NCBI GenBank assembly: GCA_977006965.1
Contig: OZ345384.1
Span: forward strand, 1,240,001 to 1,304,000
Direction of reading: 5' to 3'
From: Phymatolithon calcareum
Lineage: Eukaryota > Rhodophyta > Florideophyceae > Hapalidiales
DNA length: 64,000 bases
The position numbers were made by a program, and so were the translations under genes. This document shows positions 41,175 to 52,123 of the stretch, one piece after another. Positions within the stretch are counted from its first letter, which is position 1; each line of letters starts with the position of its first letter. Under the pieces are notes generated by a model. The model had not been told where the DNA came from. It saw only the letters and a list, made by a program, of their open reading frames with translations, and searched no databases.

Positions 41175-44100
41175 CGAGATGGCGGGCTGGCGCTCCTGCT
41201 TCGGGTGCCTGTGCGACTGAAGTACAGGTAGTGTACGGTAGGGCTATGTGTTGTCTTCATTGTCGGATATCATAAAAATGTATCATAGCAACTTGTTTTC
41301 GGACGGACGGGACACTGCACACGCAACTTTTTCGCTAATTATAATCAGAGAAGAGGAGGTTACGACCAGTACACAGTGCAGTTGGAAGAAGGTTGAGGGT
41401 GATAATGTAGTTGAAAAGGCCACAGAGAAGATGCAGAAGGCGACCCAGAGCGTCCCGGCACGAGGGCGGTTTTTGGGCGCGTTGAACACACGACATTTTC
41501 TTCCTTCCTTCCTTCTGTCTGATTGTTGTTATGATTATCATCGATAAGAAGAAGAAGAAGAAGAAGAAAAGTAGATTTTTATTTATAGTTACCAACGCAT
41601 CTGCAGACGCATCCGGCAACTTTTCGGGTGCCATTGGCCTGATTCTGTCCCGTGAAGAGTTTCTTACGGTGGGTGTTCCACGGCTTGGTCTATAAAAAGC
41701 CACCTCTGATCCCCTGAGGGGGGAAATAGTACTGTAGTCCACGTTCATGTGTCACGCGGGAAGGGGTCCAATTTGCAGGCAGGGAGTGATTGGTTTGCTG
41801 TGTAGGAAGGGATGTGGGTTGTCGATAGCATGGAACATGGCCAGGAGCTTGCCAGTGCTCGCTCAGTACAGGCGCTGGATTATTATCGATAAGGATTTTG
41901 TGAATTGCCCCAAACATTACGGTCCACTGTTTAGCGATGTTGACAAGGGCGAAGGTCTTATCTGCACAATGGCACGGTACAGTATTGCTCCCCTGTCTAG
42001 CAGTTCGAGCTCATTAAATCTATCTTAAATTGCGCATATGATTTTTAGCACTAAAATAGAATGCACCACAGTGCGAACCAGGGAGCCAGAAACGGCTTCG
42101 CTCGCTGTAATAGCCGGAAAGATGGTACAATTTGTATTGTACTTTCTGTTTGTTTGGTGTGTGACAGATGCGCGCAATCGGACATAATGTACTGTGCCGA
42201 CGTCCCAGTTTTTGTGCCATTTCTGCTCCAGTTACTTTTAGTTATGCGAGAAGACCAGACTCGATCAGTAGTACATGGCGGAGACCACCACCTAGCTGGT
42301 GAGAGAGAAGAACACAAGCGGAGGTGGACGAGGGAATTGATACAACAGGGCATGCATGTATGCATGCATGTAAGACTGACCTGGTTGGTACGCTCGGGCG
42401 GCAAAGAGGGGAGGCGTTTCAGACTACGCGGTAACAGCGGAAAGGTAAGGAATCGGTGCGTGGTTTGAGAAAATGGACGGCATGATGAACGGAATGCAAC
42501 ACCTGGGACGACGTGCAGAGTGTGTCGTGATTAGAAGCACGGTGAAAGTGGCAGGTAGGTACACAATGATGAGGAGCAGAGCAGAGCAGAGCAGAGCAGA
42601 GCAGAGCAGAGCAGAGCATAACAGCAAGAAGGTGGCAGCGGTATGTGTGGGTCGGATTGAGATTGGCTTAGTGTACGGTAATGGTTTTACGGCTCTACTG
42701 TACTGTATCTAGCTACTTGGGCTCCCTGGCATGCGGAAAAGTGGCAACTGTACTGTAATGGATACTGTATCTTGCTCGTATCGTATCGTATAGTGAGTAC
42801 GAGTATGATTGAGGATGGGTGTGGTAAGACGGTTATGAGAATTTTGAATTGCAGTTCGGTTGATTTCTGGCTTGAGATCAGCTAGAAGCTGGGTACGGAC
42901 CGCACGTTTGATTAGGACAGGTGATCTTTCTAAATCTGCGTCCGAGATGAGATTTCTAAAAAACGGGCAAATGGGGATGCATTGAGTGTCCTAAAATGTG
43001 GGCTCTGGTGTCCTAAACAGTGATGAATGATGTCCCAGGTTTCGAAAAATACGAAACTTGGTATTTACCCAAGTTTGAAATTAGTGCTAAATTAGGACTG
43101 TGCATCAGAAAAACTGTACAGTATAGCCAAGAAGTGTACTGTGCAGTATCATATGATCGTATATACGATATTCCTCCTTCGACAACAGACTCGAAGACGA
43201 GCAACGACGTTGAAACCGTTTTGTAATTCTCCACAGCTGTGGTTAGGTTTTCTACTGTACCATTCCCAACTCAATGCAGACCTCCTGTACTTCCTCCACT
43301 TGACTGACCTTCAGCATGCATGCATGCATGCATGCAGTGGCCTTCCGGAGAAAATGGGAGCCTGGCGGCCGTATCAGTGTGCACTTGCGCGAAGTGTACA
43401 GTGGATGTGGGAGGCGAAGTTACGAAATCTGTTGGGTTGCGAGATTTGAGTGAAAGCTTTACAGTAGCGCGATTTGGTGAAGCGGCATTCAATGGTTGGA
43501 TGTCTAGAAGCCCTAATTCAACGAGTGCCGTTCAGCACGCCGTTGTCAACGAGCCGTTATTTTTCAATGAAATTCTACTGTAGTTGGAATGGCCAATTGA
43601 GATCTGGGCGAGATCCTTCCTGCATTTACGCGACACGACGCCGAGATCTTTGTCACGCTGCTGTATGATAGCGACGGCGCGTTATCACATGATGTTGATT
43701 GATGATCATGATATTGATGCCATGATGATGATGATATCAGTGTGAGTACAGTATTACTTTTGTACAGTAATACTCTCCGTGATGGAGCAAAGGGAAGGTC
43801 TGTCTGACTGACTGACTGACTAATTTCTTTCGTTCTTCCTCGCCTCAACTCGGCTCGGCATTCGGTTCCTCGTCCTAGAACAGGCGTCAAAAGAGTGGCA
43901 ACATTTTCATGCACATTTGTACGCGTTGTGCCGATCAATCTCCAGAACAAGATTTTCGACTGTAACGAAATTAATTTCTTTCTCTTCCAAACCCAAATCT
44001 GCAGCTCATTTTTTTCAACCACACGAGAATGGTGGTACAGTAACCACATAACAGTGTATTCTGCAGCTGTCCGTCCCCCAGAGGAACATCATGTCGATCG

Positions 44101-44779
44101 ATACTGTAGTTGAATTCTCTCACCGTTATATACAGTACAGTACAGCGGGGAGGAACGAATACAGCCTCACCACAAATCTCGTGCACCTGTGATTATCGCC
44201 ACTATCCCCGCCATTCCTCATCATCATGAAAACATTGAACCGCTCCTTACAGCCAGCTCTATTTCCCGGAATGGTCTATTTTTCGACTGACAACTGCATC
44301 CACTTCCCCACCCGTGCGCAAGAGCGGCCCCCATTGGTCCGTTCCCCGCCCTCGCGTCCGTTCAAGATCCGTCACGCCGTCACACACACACGCTACACAC
44401 AATCACGGCGCGGCGAAGCTCCGTGCTCTGTGCCACGTCTTCCACTGCTCCGTGCCACTCGACTCTGTTCGGCATCCACTAGCACTGCACCGCGTCGGCG
44501 CCGTCCACCAGCACTGGATCATGAAGTTGTACAGTCCCGTTCCACTATTTGGCCACTGCACTAACTAAGTTGCAATACTCGCATCGTGTGTGTGTGTGTG
44601 CGAGACTTCTGCCCCTTTTTTCAATTCATTCACCTCACTGTTCCCTCACGACCGCCACCACACACAAACACACACACACACACGATGCCCGTTACGCGAA
44701 TACTGCGCGTCCATGCGCCGTGCATTAATAAGCACCTCCCAGCACATCTCCTGCCCAGCGACCGCTGCACGTGCGCGGG
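41175..44779. other. 3.6-kb gene-poor region rich in simple repeats
   Basis: Contains GAA repeats (41,546-41,570), AGCAG pentamers (42,575-42,617), a GTATC run (42,777-42,793), GCAT repeats (43,313-43,337), CTGA repeats (43,800-43,822), GT (44,586-44,602) and AC (44,655-44,687) tracts, plus about a dozen TACTGTA/TACAGTA words between 42,690 and 44,140. No gene or RNA gene recognised. Confidence 0.6.
42575..42617. repeat. AGCAG pentanucleotide microsatellite (about 8 units)
   Basis: Uninterrupted GAGCA/AGCAG units directly visible, in non-coding sequence. Confidence 0.95.
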
Positions 44780-44786
44780 TATATAA
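44780..44786 (+). promoter_or_regulatory. Probable TATA box of the H+-PPase gene
   Basis: TATATAA in the GC-rich context GCGCGGGTATATAACCTG, about 110 bp before the ATG at 44897. It is the best TATA match upstream of any gene here. Confidence 0.55.
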
Positions 44787-44896
44787 CCTGCACGCACTCC
44801 AAGTGCGCACGAATTGTACCCGACGACAGTGCGACCGAGACCCGGTCGAATTGAGACGCATTTTGTTCGCACCCGCCCGCCGCAGGGAGCAGCAGT

Positions 44897-47860
44897 ATGG
44901 GGAAGGAGGGCGACGTAGCACCAGCGCCACCGTCGGCAGAGGCAGAGGAGAAGCCGAGTGCGACCGCGGAAGCCACGACGAAGGAAGAGACGACAAAGGA
45001 TGTCGAACTCGAACCGGAGGAGAAATCCGCCGCCAAGACTTCACCCCCTGACGCGCCGACCAATTCCGTTTTTTTGTTAGGCTGTATAGCCTTCTCCTCC
45101 CTTGTGTTCATCGCCGCCATCGTTCTCGTCGGTCTGTCCGGCGCCGATATCATCAAACCCCGTGCGGAATCGCGTGATTTCTCGCCGGCGGAATATGCTT
45201 TCACTACGCTTCCATTCCAAGTGCCTTTTGTTTACATTCTTGCCTCCTTTGCCGCGGCTGTGTTGGGCATGGTTGTCCTTCTGTTGTACGCCTTTGACGT
45301 GCTGCGCAAGGATGTTGGCACGCCGCGTATGGTTGAGATTTCAGGGTATATTGCTGAGGGATCCATTGCCTTTTTGCGGACAGAGTATACCTATTTGCTC
45401 TTCCTTGTCATCTTGTTGTTCGTTCTGCTTGGATTCGCGCAGAATTGGTCTACTGCAGGATGTTATGCTATTGGCGCATTCCTGTCCGCCGGTACAGGGT
45501 ATATTGGAATGTCTATTGCTACCAGGGGTAACGTTCGTACTACCGCTGCATGCATCAAAGGTATTTCAGAAGGGTTGAATGTTGCCTTTCGTGCCGGGGC
45601 TGTCATGGGTCTTTCTGTTGTTGTTGTCGGACTAGGCGGTCTTTCTTTTTGCTACCTTGTTTTTAGGGATGTTCGTGCTCTCGCAGGCTTCTCGGCTGGT
45701 GCTTCAACCATCGCACTGTTCGCGCGTGTTGGAGGTGGTATCTATACAAAGGCTGCAGATGTCGGTGCCGATCTTGTTGGCAAAGTTGAGGCTAATATCC
45801 CGGAAGATGATCCGCGTAATCCGGCGACTATTGCCGATAATGTAGGTGATAATGTCGGAGATGTTGCTGGAATGGGCGCCGATCTTTTTGAAAGTTACGT
45901 CGGATCCATAGTGGCTACCGCTATTCTCGGCGCTTCACTACCGTATTTCTATCAAAGTCCTATTGGAATATGCATTTATAATCATCTCAACATTGACGCT
46001 GCATGCCCATCGATCAACTCCGATGGCACCAGGCGTTCGTTGGCGGCTGCTATTTGTACTCCGACCTTTGTAAGTGATCAGGAATACCCATCGCTTTCCA
46101 TCTGGCAGTCCAATTCGCTGTTTGTTGCACTGCCTTTCTTGCTCGCGCTTGTTGGAATTCTTGTCGGAATTCTGTGCACTGCATATGTGCATGTGGCGAA
46201 GAAACTTGACGCTGAAGGTATGGACCGGTCTAAAATTATGGAGTCTTTGCTTGCCTCACTTCGGATCAACATTTATTCCGCCGGTGTACTTGTCATCATC
46301 GGCGCGGCCGCGCTATGCTGGGGTCTCTTTGGAGCACGCTCATCCTTCCAGCAGCCGAAGGGTTTCAATACTGCCAATCCTCTCCTCCGCAAGGTGATCA
46401 CTCGTAATGCCGAAGGTCGCTTCGCCTGCAACCTGGTCAACAACCTAGTCGACTTGCCCGACTTGCCCGAGGCGTCAGGTCCTTATCTCCCGCTCGACTC
46501 GCTGGACTACACTTTTCCTTCCCCCGCCGGAGTGCCGTGGCGTCTCTTCCTGTGCATTGTGATCGGTCTCATTCTGGGTAATCTCATCGGTGCGCTCACA
46601 GAGTACTTCACAGCCGGGTCGTTCGGACCCACAAAGGGAATCGCAAAGTCCGGTGAATACGGTGCCGGCGCTGTGGTGATTCAGGGTCTTGGTGTCGGAA
46701 TGATTTCCACGACTATTCCCATTATTCTTGTTGTGACCACTATCGTAGGGGCATACAACCTGTTTGGCGCATATGGTATCGCACTCTCCGCTGTGGGAAT
46801 GCTGTCCACGCTTGGTGTCACTATGGCTACCGATGCTTATGGTCCAGTTGCAGATAATGCTGGAGGCATTGCGGAAATGGCCGAACTTGACTCGTCGGTT
46901 CGGGATACTACCGATGCATTGGATGCACTTGGTAATACCACCGCGGCGACAGGAAAGGGTTTCTCAAATGGGTCGGCCGTATTGACGGCTTTCGCACTTC
47001 TCACGGCCGTTGTACAAGACTCGGGACTTGCACCGAGTCCGCGCAAACTTATCCCGATCGCTGCCGGAGGGATCCCTGAGGCATCCTTCGGGTCGTATAA
47101 TGTCATTTCTCTCGTTGACATCTATGTGGTCATCTCACTCTTCATCGGCATTGCACTCCCGTATCTCTTCGGTGCATTCACAATGCTGGCCGTATCCCGG
47201 GCCGCACAAGCAATGATCGTCGAGGTGCGTCGTCAATTCCGTGAGATCCCCGGTCTGCGGGAAAGTCTTCCCGGCGTACGCCCTGAGCACATTCGTTGCA
47301 TTGATATCTCCACCCGATCGTCGATCATTGAGATGGTACTCCCTGGTCTCATGGCCATCATGACACCGCTGATTATCGGGTTCGGTTTCGGACAGAAGGC
47401 ACTTGTGGCGCTACTAGTGGCCGCCATCGGATCGGGATACATGCTGGGAATCATGTGCTCGAATGCAGGAGGGGCTTGGGATAACGCGAAGAAACTCGTG
47501 GAGAGCGGGTTCTTTGGACCGGGCAATTCAAAGGGGTCGGAATGGCATAAGGCTACCGTGGCCGGTGACACTGTCGGAGATCCATTCAAGGATACCAGTG
47601 GACCGAGTTTCAATATTCTTATCAAGCTGATGACGACGTTTGGACTTGTCACGGTATCGTTGATGAACCCGGGATTGCGTGATACGGAGAGAAGGACTGG
47701 TTGGATTGGAATTATACTGTTTGCGGTAACGTTGATTTTCGTGATCGGGTTCGGACTTTGGAACGCGCACGTGTCGCAGAAGACTCGCGCGGAAGCGACC
47801 AAGAAGGAGGGGGATGCGGAACCGCTACTCGAGGCTGAGCCTACAAAGGAGGTGGCATAG
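44897..47860 (+). CDS. Membrane-bound H+-translocating pyrophosphatase (vacuolar type, K+-dependent class)
   Basis: A 987-residue pump that couples pyrophosphate hydrolysis to proton transport into vacuoles or acidic compartments. The substrate-binding signature [11 protein letters not shown] is at about 287, followed by [32 protein letters not shown] second acidic cluster ([18 protein letters not shown]) and a third ([14 protein letters not shown], then [15 protein letters not shown]) complete the active site. In [11 protein letters not shown] (~680) the residue that sets K+ dependence is Ala, as in type I enzymes. Odd points: the usual GFAIGSAAL reads GFSNGSAVL; an acidic ~55-residue N-terminal extension; and two long insertions (about 365-395 and 490-540), making it ~200 residues longer than plant enzymes. 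No intron. Confidence 0.97.
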   Translation: MGKEGDVAPAPPSAEAEEKPSATAEATTKEETTKDVELEPEEKSAAKTSPPDAPTNSVFLLGCIAFSSLVFIAAIVLVGLSGADIIKPRAESRDFSPAEYAFTTLPFQVPFVYILASFAAAVLGMVVLLLYAFDVLRKDVGTPRMVEISGYIAEGSIAFLRTEYTYLLFLVILLFVLLGFAQNWSTAGCYAIGAFLSAGTGYIGMSIATRGNVRTTAACIKGISEGLNVAFRAGAVMGLSVVVVGLGGLSFCYLVFRDVRALAGFSAGASTIALFARVGGGIYTKAADVGADLVGKVEANIPEDDPRNPATIADNVGDNVGDVAGMGADLFESYVGSIVATAILGASLPYFYQSPIGICIYNHLNIDAACPSINSDGTRRSLAAAICTPTFVSDQEYPSLSIWQSNSLFVALPFLLALVGILVGILCTAYVHVAKKLDAEGMDRSKIMESLLASLRINIYSAGVLVIIGAAALCWGLFGARSSFQQPKGFNTANPLLRKVITRNAEGRFACNLVNNLVDLPDLPEASGPYLPLDSLDYTFPSPAGVPWRLFLCIVIGLILGNLIGALTEYFTAGSFGPTKGIAKSGEYGAGAVVIQGLGVGMISTTIPIILVVTTIVGAYNLFGAYGIALSAVGMLSTLGVTMATDAYGPVADNAGGIAEMAELDSSVRDTTDALDALGNTTAATGKGFSNGSAVLTAFALLTAVVQDSGLAPSPRKLIPIAAGGIPEASFGSYNVISLVDIYVVISLFIGIALPYLFGAFTMLAVSRAAQAMIVEVRRQFREIPGLRESLPGVRPEHIRCIDISTRSSIIEMVLPGLMAIMTPLIIGFGFGQKALVALLVAAIGSGYMLGIMCSNAGGAWDNAKKLVESGFFGPGNSKGSEWHKATVAGDTVGDPFKDTSGPSFNILIKLMTTFGLVTVSLMNPGLRDTERRTGWIGIILFAVTLIFVIGFGLWNAHVSQKTRAEATKKEGDAEPLLEAEPTKEVA

Positions 47861-48750
47861 GAAGGACGGTTGTAGTTTTTTCACTAGTGGAGGGCTCGGC
47901 TGGGCTCTTGATGTTCGTCCATCTGCTCTTTTTCGATGCGGTTTGTGTGCGCTTCTCGAGCGCTAGGTTGCAGTGCAGTGCAAAGAAGCCAGCCAGCCCG
48001 TTGTAAGCACCCCAGTACGTATACAGTTAAACGCTTTGCTTTTGACCGAGCTTGCCCCATTATTTACGGTGAACCGGCAGTATTATCAGTAAATGCATCA
48101 TCGTACAGTGTTTCTCGCGCATTCAGAGCAAGTTTATCGAACGCAATCGTAGTGTTCCTGCTCTTGCATAACAACGCCAAGCGTCTCCCTGTTTGCACTG
48201 CGTCCCTAGCAAACAGCTGACGGAATTCAGAAATGCATTCAAGTGCAGGCATACTAACTATCTCGATATCCCAATTTTAATGGAGAAAGAATTTCCTAGC
48301 TAGGCATTACTTTCACTCACTCACTCACTGCAGTATTGTTCCCTCCCCTTTTCATCTCATCCGCTGTTTTTTCATGGTCGGGGAGCACGTGTTACTGTAA
48401 AACGTGGTGCTTCGATTGGCCTTCTTCTCAAGTGATGTCGGTAGGCAACAGTCTCTGGTCCAGAGAGACGGACGGATGGATGAAATGGGGGTGAGTGTAC
48501 CCTGCAAACGTGCCCTGCCCTGAGGTGTCTGTCTGTCGGGTTAGGCAGTGCCAGCCAGTGTAGGGCCTATCCACTGTACGAGAGGCAGCAGCCAGCCAGG
48601 ACATCCATCCGGTGAAGGGCTAGAACAGCAATACAATATTTTCATCCCCTTGTATGAAAAGCAACCCATTCCCTCACCCCAAATTTAAAAAAACCCAACG
48701 ATTCGACCCCGCCTCATCTCTCTACTCCGTTGCCTCTCCCCTCGCACGCA
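47861..48750. other. Spacer between the H+-PPase and the GC-rich gene
   Basis: No gene seen. It contains a CTCA repeat (48,311-48,330), a TTACTGTAAAAC word near 48,391 and several CAGCCAGCC runs. Confidence 0.4.
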
Positions 48751-49551
48751 ATGTCTCCCCCCGCCAGCCCGTCCCTAGACGCCCTCCTCCCCTTCTCCCG
48801 CCCGCCCTCCACCCCCGCTTCTCCCCTTGCCCCGCTCCGTCTCGCAACGGGCTGCGCCCACCTGCATCGCCGGCTCTCCCCGCACACCCCGCTCTTCCTG
48901 GACGCGCCTCTAGCGTCCCTCCTCGCGTCGCAGCATCACGACGCCATCCACTGGACGCTCCTCCCGTCCGCCGCCGCCGATCTGCACGCCCTGTCCGCGC
49001 TGCCGCGCGCGCACGACGCGATTGTGGTCATTCTGCCCGACGTGTCGCCGCGTGACGAGGCAGTTGCGCGCCAAATAGCGCTGACAAGGCTGCGCGGGTG
49101 CGGACTGGTCGTCGTGCGCGAGACCGGCGGATGCGCCGCGCGCGCGGCGGCGCAGAGTGGTCGCGAAGGCGCGCAGTGGGGGGAGGCGCTGTTTGGGGCG
49201 GGTGATGTTGTCGTGCCGCCTGGCGCGGATTCGAGGGGGAAGATTGACGCGCTGGTCGACGCGGAGGGACTGGGGACCGCGGTGCTTGCGGGGGAGAAGG
49301 GGGTGGAGGTGGGGGAGAGGGGATGTACGGGGGAGGGGAACGAGGAGGAGGAAGATGGGAGGGGGCAGGCGAGGGAGGAGGAGAGAAGGTGGAGGATGGA
49401 GGTGAGGCGGGTGGGGAAGGAGGCGGCGGAGATGCGTGGGAGGGAGGAGCGTGGGGAGGGAGGGGAGGGGTTACGTGTGGAGGGGAAGGGTGAGGAGAGT
49501 GTGGGGAAGAAGAGCGATTTCTTCCTGCAGTTGCTGGCGAAGAGCTTGTGA
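48751..49551 (+). CDS. Unrecognised protein, very GC-rich gene
   Basis: 266 residues from the ATG at 48751 (MSPPASPSLDALLPFSRPPS). GC content is far above its flanks, with a C- and G-biased third position that supports real coding use. Residues ~1-45 are Pro/Ser-rich. The middle (DAIVVILPDVSPRDEAVARQ, then LRGCGLVVVRETGG) looks like an alternating strand-helix fold. The last ~100 residues are Glu/Arg/Gly-rich (GNEEEEDGRGQAREEERRWR) with a closing KKSDFFLQLLAKSL helix. I do not recognise a family. No intron needed; no close neighbour suggests a role. Confidence 0.6.
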   Translation: MSPPASPSLDALLPFSRPPSTPASPLAPLRLATGCAHLHRRLSPHTPLFLDAPLASLLASQHHDAIHWTLLPSAAADLHALSALPRAHDAIVVILPDVSPRDEAVARQIALTRLRGCGLVVVRETGGCAARAAAQSGREGAQWGEALFGAGDVVVPPGADSRGKIDALVDAEGLGTAVLAGEKGVEVGERGCTGEGNEEEEDGRGQAREEERRWRMEVRRVGKEAAEMRGREERGEGGEGLRVEGKGEESVGKKSDFFLQLLAKSL

Positions 49552-50653
49552 TGTGTTGTGATTCAATGTGCAGTGGTGATGGAAATGAAATTCGAAGCTG
49601 CGGTCTGTGAGTATTGCGAGGAGCATCTGTTTTACACTTTTCAACGCGAGTGTATTTAATGCTTCTCTTGTCGGGGTGAAACGCGTACGAAGGTGGTCAA
49701 GTGTTGATGGAGATGTTTTTGAGATGAGTTGCCGGCCGTTGAAGGTTTGCCAATACATTGCGGCTCTGCATTCCTCAACTTGCGCGCAGTGGGTAGAATT
49801 AAGATGCAGAATTCGCGCAAGAACACCGCTGCGTCGCATCTTCTACAAGAATATTACATCGCATTCTGAACGGGCGAGTAAATTATATTGCGCTTCCGGC
49901 CGTCGCGCCATCCATGGCATCCTGCCTGCCCGCGCAAAGAAGAGTTGGGCATGATTTTACAGTTGCGCAAGCCCCGTCGAAACACACGACTTGCACAGCA
50001 TGTTCTGCGACGCCGTGTCGTCCACTCTTCGAACGGGCACACCGAACGTGCCGTCCGGTGGCACTGCGCTGCGCTGCGTCGAAACTGAAGCCACACTTGC
50101 CATATTCCGCACAGGGAGTATCACCGTTACTCAACTGCGGTAATCGGACAGAACGGAACGATGGCAAGTGTCGGCGACAGAAATGGGGACGGACGAAGAG
50201 CAAAGGACGGTGCACGATAGACATCATGATGATGATGTCTGCTGCAGCAGGAGCGGTTTGGGTAGTGGTTGTAGGCGAGCGCAGAATCGGTGGGCTGCTC
50301 TTCGGGGACGACAGAGGCGAGAAAGTGGTTATATGGGCAGCCGGTAGAGGTACGCGAGACTCGCGAACGATCTCGTCTAGGATCTGTCAATTCAATTTTT
50401 GGCTACTTAGGAGGAAGAGATAACGATAGCCCGTTGTCGTTTGACAGCGGTTCAATGTGTATTGATCATTCTTATGTCCAAAATTTGCATGCAGCAAGAG
50501 ACAAACTCTTATCTCATCTTTTCCTATTCGATTTTTCGTCATATCTCTGCACACAGGAGATAAGAAGCTAAATTAGAAAGTGGTAATTCAATGCAGTATC
50601 AACTCAACTCAAATAGACAGTGCACTGCGAGCAACATGCGATCGTCCAGAAGC
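49552..50653. other. Spacer, no gene recognised
   Basis: Lies between two convergent genes (stops at 49,551 and 50,654). Open frames here, such as the plus frame at 49,914, lack conserved motifs and natural composition. Confidence 0.4.
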
Positions 50654-52123
50654 TCACGGCCTATCGTCTAAATACTGCAGGGCACATAGGTCGGGCTCAG
50701 GATAGAGGCCACCAGCCGGAAACAAGTCTGCAATCGGCGTTGCATCATGCGTCGACGCAAACGCAAACGCCGACCCGGCATCAAACCCGACGTCCGCAAC
50801 TTCCTCACCTTCTTCCTTCGCCTCCTGCACCCGCTTCTTCCCCATCCCGCGATACTGTGTGTACGCATCGGCAACAACCCTTGCAAAATCCACAACCTCC
50901 GTCACTTCCAATGTCGAATAAGCTCTTTCCAAAGTGTCCGCAAACAGCAACACAGCCACACACGTTCCGTTACGCACCATCACTGGCACGGTCAATGCCA
51001 CACGTACTCCAAACTCCTTTGCAACACTCGCCCTTGTAAAAGCAGCCGCGTCACTCCCCACATCCGGAAGCCATTCCGCCTGTCGCGCCGCGAATGCACG
51101 AGCCACCATGCCACCAGACGCCAAACCAGCTTTTGCAAACAATTTCAACTCATCTTCCCCGTTAAAAATTGTACTCGTTCTTCTCGCTCCATCCATCCAC
51201 ACCTCTGCGTACTTCCACTTCTTCTTTGTCGCATAAAGTCGAGCAAAATTCTCAACAACATCCTCAAAACGTCCACCCGCCAACTCTCCACCCGCCCACC
51301 GTGCAACCGCATGCGCGCTCGAAAGCGCAATATCCGTTCGAAGTGCTTGCCGTCGTGCAATCAGTTTTCGAAACACACGGATAGTGTATTCAAGAACTTG
51401 AGCCTTGTGCTTAACCTCGACGCCGCAGGGTGCTGCAGGAAGTGCCTCGAGAAGACGTTCGAAATTCTCATTCACCTTCTCCCGACATTTACGTGTGTGC
51501 GATTTCACCGTTTCTCGGTGCTGTGCGCGACGTGCCTCGTCCACCACCGGCTCGCGTTTCATGTCCGTCTGCCGTGCAAAGAGCGTACTATTAGGACACG
51601 GTTGATTTTTCGGAGTTACTGTGACCGTCCGTTTCACATTGTAGCCCGGTGACAGTCGTATCCGCTTCATCGGTGGTTCTTCCTCTCTCCTGTCGCTCAA
51701 GCGCGTCGCAGGGTGCGAGACACGACCTGCGGGGAGACGACCGTCTTGAACTGAAACGCCCTGCACTTCCACGTTGAGTGCATCGGACGCGGAGTAGGTG
51801 ACAGCCGACGCAAAGTCCGGAAGTGCCATATGTGCGAAATGAACGCCGTGTATGTCGCCACCGCCATTCAGTGTCGCGCGTGGGGCGCACAAAAGTTCAC
51901 CGAACCGCGCGGCGGGCGAGCTCAGGTCGTCGAAAGCAATTGCAAACGGCGAGTTTCCATCTTGCTCCATGGCGTTTGCGATCGCGAACAGATGTGTCCG
52001 TGCAGGGAAGGTGTTGTGTTGGGCTGACTTCGGCATTCGTTTCCTTGCAAGGGGAGCAAATACAGTACTGGCAATCATATGAGCATGTGTTTCAGGGGTT
52101 TGTACCCTGCAAACGCCATTCAT
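50654..52123 (-). CDS. bHLH transcription factor-like protein with C-terminal GAF domain
   Basis: 489 residues from the first ATG (52123); inner ATGs at 52036 and 51970 (MEQDGNSPFAIAFDDLSS) are also plausible. A helix-loop-helix lies near 195-260: KSHTRKCREKVNENFERLLE, loop, then VKHKAQVLEYTIRVFRKL. A GAF-like sensor domain follows (about 285-450: FEDVVENFARLY, EFGVRVALTVPVMVRNGTCV, AVLLFADTLERAYS). The canonical His and Glu of E-box-binding basic regions are missing; the Glu position is Thr (TRKCREKVN), so DNA specificity may differ or binding may be lost. The GAF part suggests small-molecule or redox control. bHLH-GAF combinations are unusual but the frame is continuous. Confidence 0.8.
   Translation of the reverse strand: MNGVCRVQTPETHAHMIASTVFAPLARKRMPKSAQHNTFPARTHLFAIANAMEQDGNSPFAIAFDDLSSPAARFGELLCAPRATLNGGGDIHGVHFAHMALPDFASAVTYSASDALNVEVQGVSVQDGRLPAGRVSHPATRLSDRREEEPPMKRIRLSPGYNVKRTVTVTPKNQPCPNSTLFARQTDMKREPVVDEARRAQHRETVKSHTRKCREKVNENFERLLEALPAAPCGVEVKHKAQVLEYTIRVFRKLIARRQALRTDIALSSAHAVARWAGGELAGGRFEDVVENFARLYATKKKWKYAEVWMDGARRTSTIFNGEDELKLFAKAGLASGGMVARAFAARQAEWLPDVGSDAAAFTRASVAKEFGVRVALTVPVMVRNGTCVAVLLFADTLERAYSTLEVTEVVDFARVVADAYTQYRGMGKKRVQEAKEEGEEVADVGFDAGSAFAFASTHDATPIADLFPAGGLYPEPDLCALQYLDDRP

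Noticed and set aside
49914-50423. 169-codon plus-strand frame with an ATG
   Set aside because: Cys/Arg-rich, low-information translation in spacer between convergent genes; no motif or composition shift.
50747-51652. 301-codon plus-strand frame opposite the bHLH-GAF gene
   Set aside because: His/Arg/Ser-rich mirror of the real gene with no motif.
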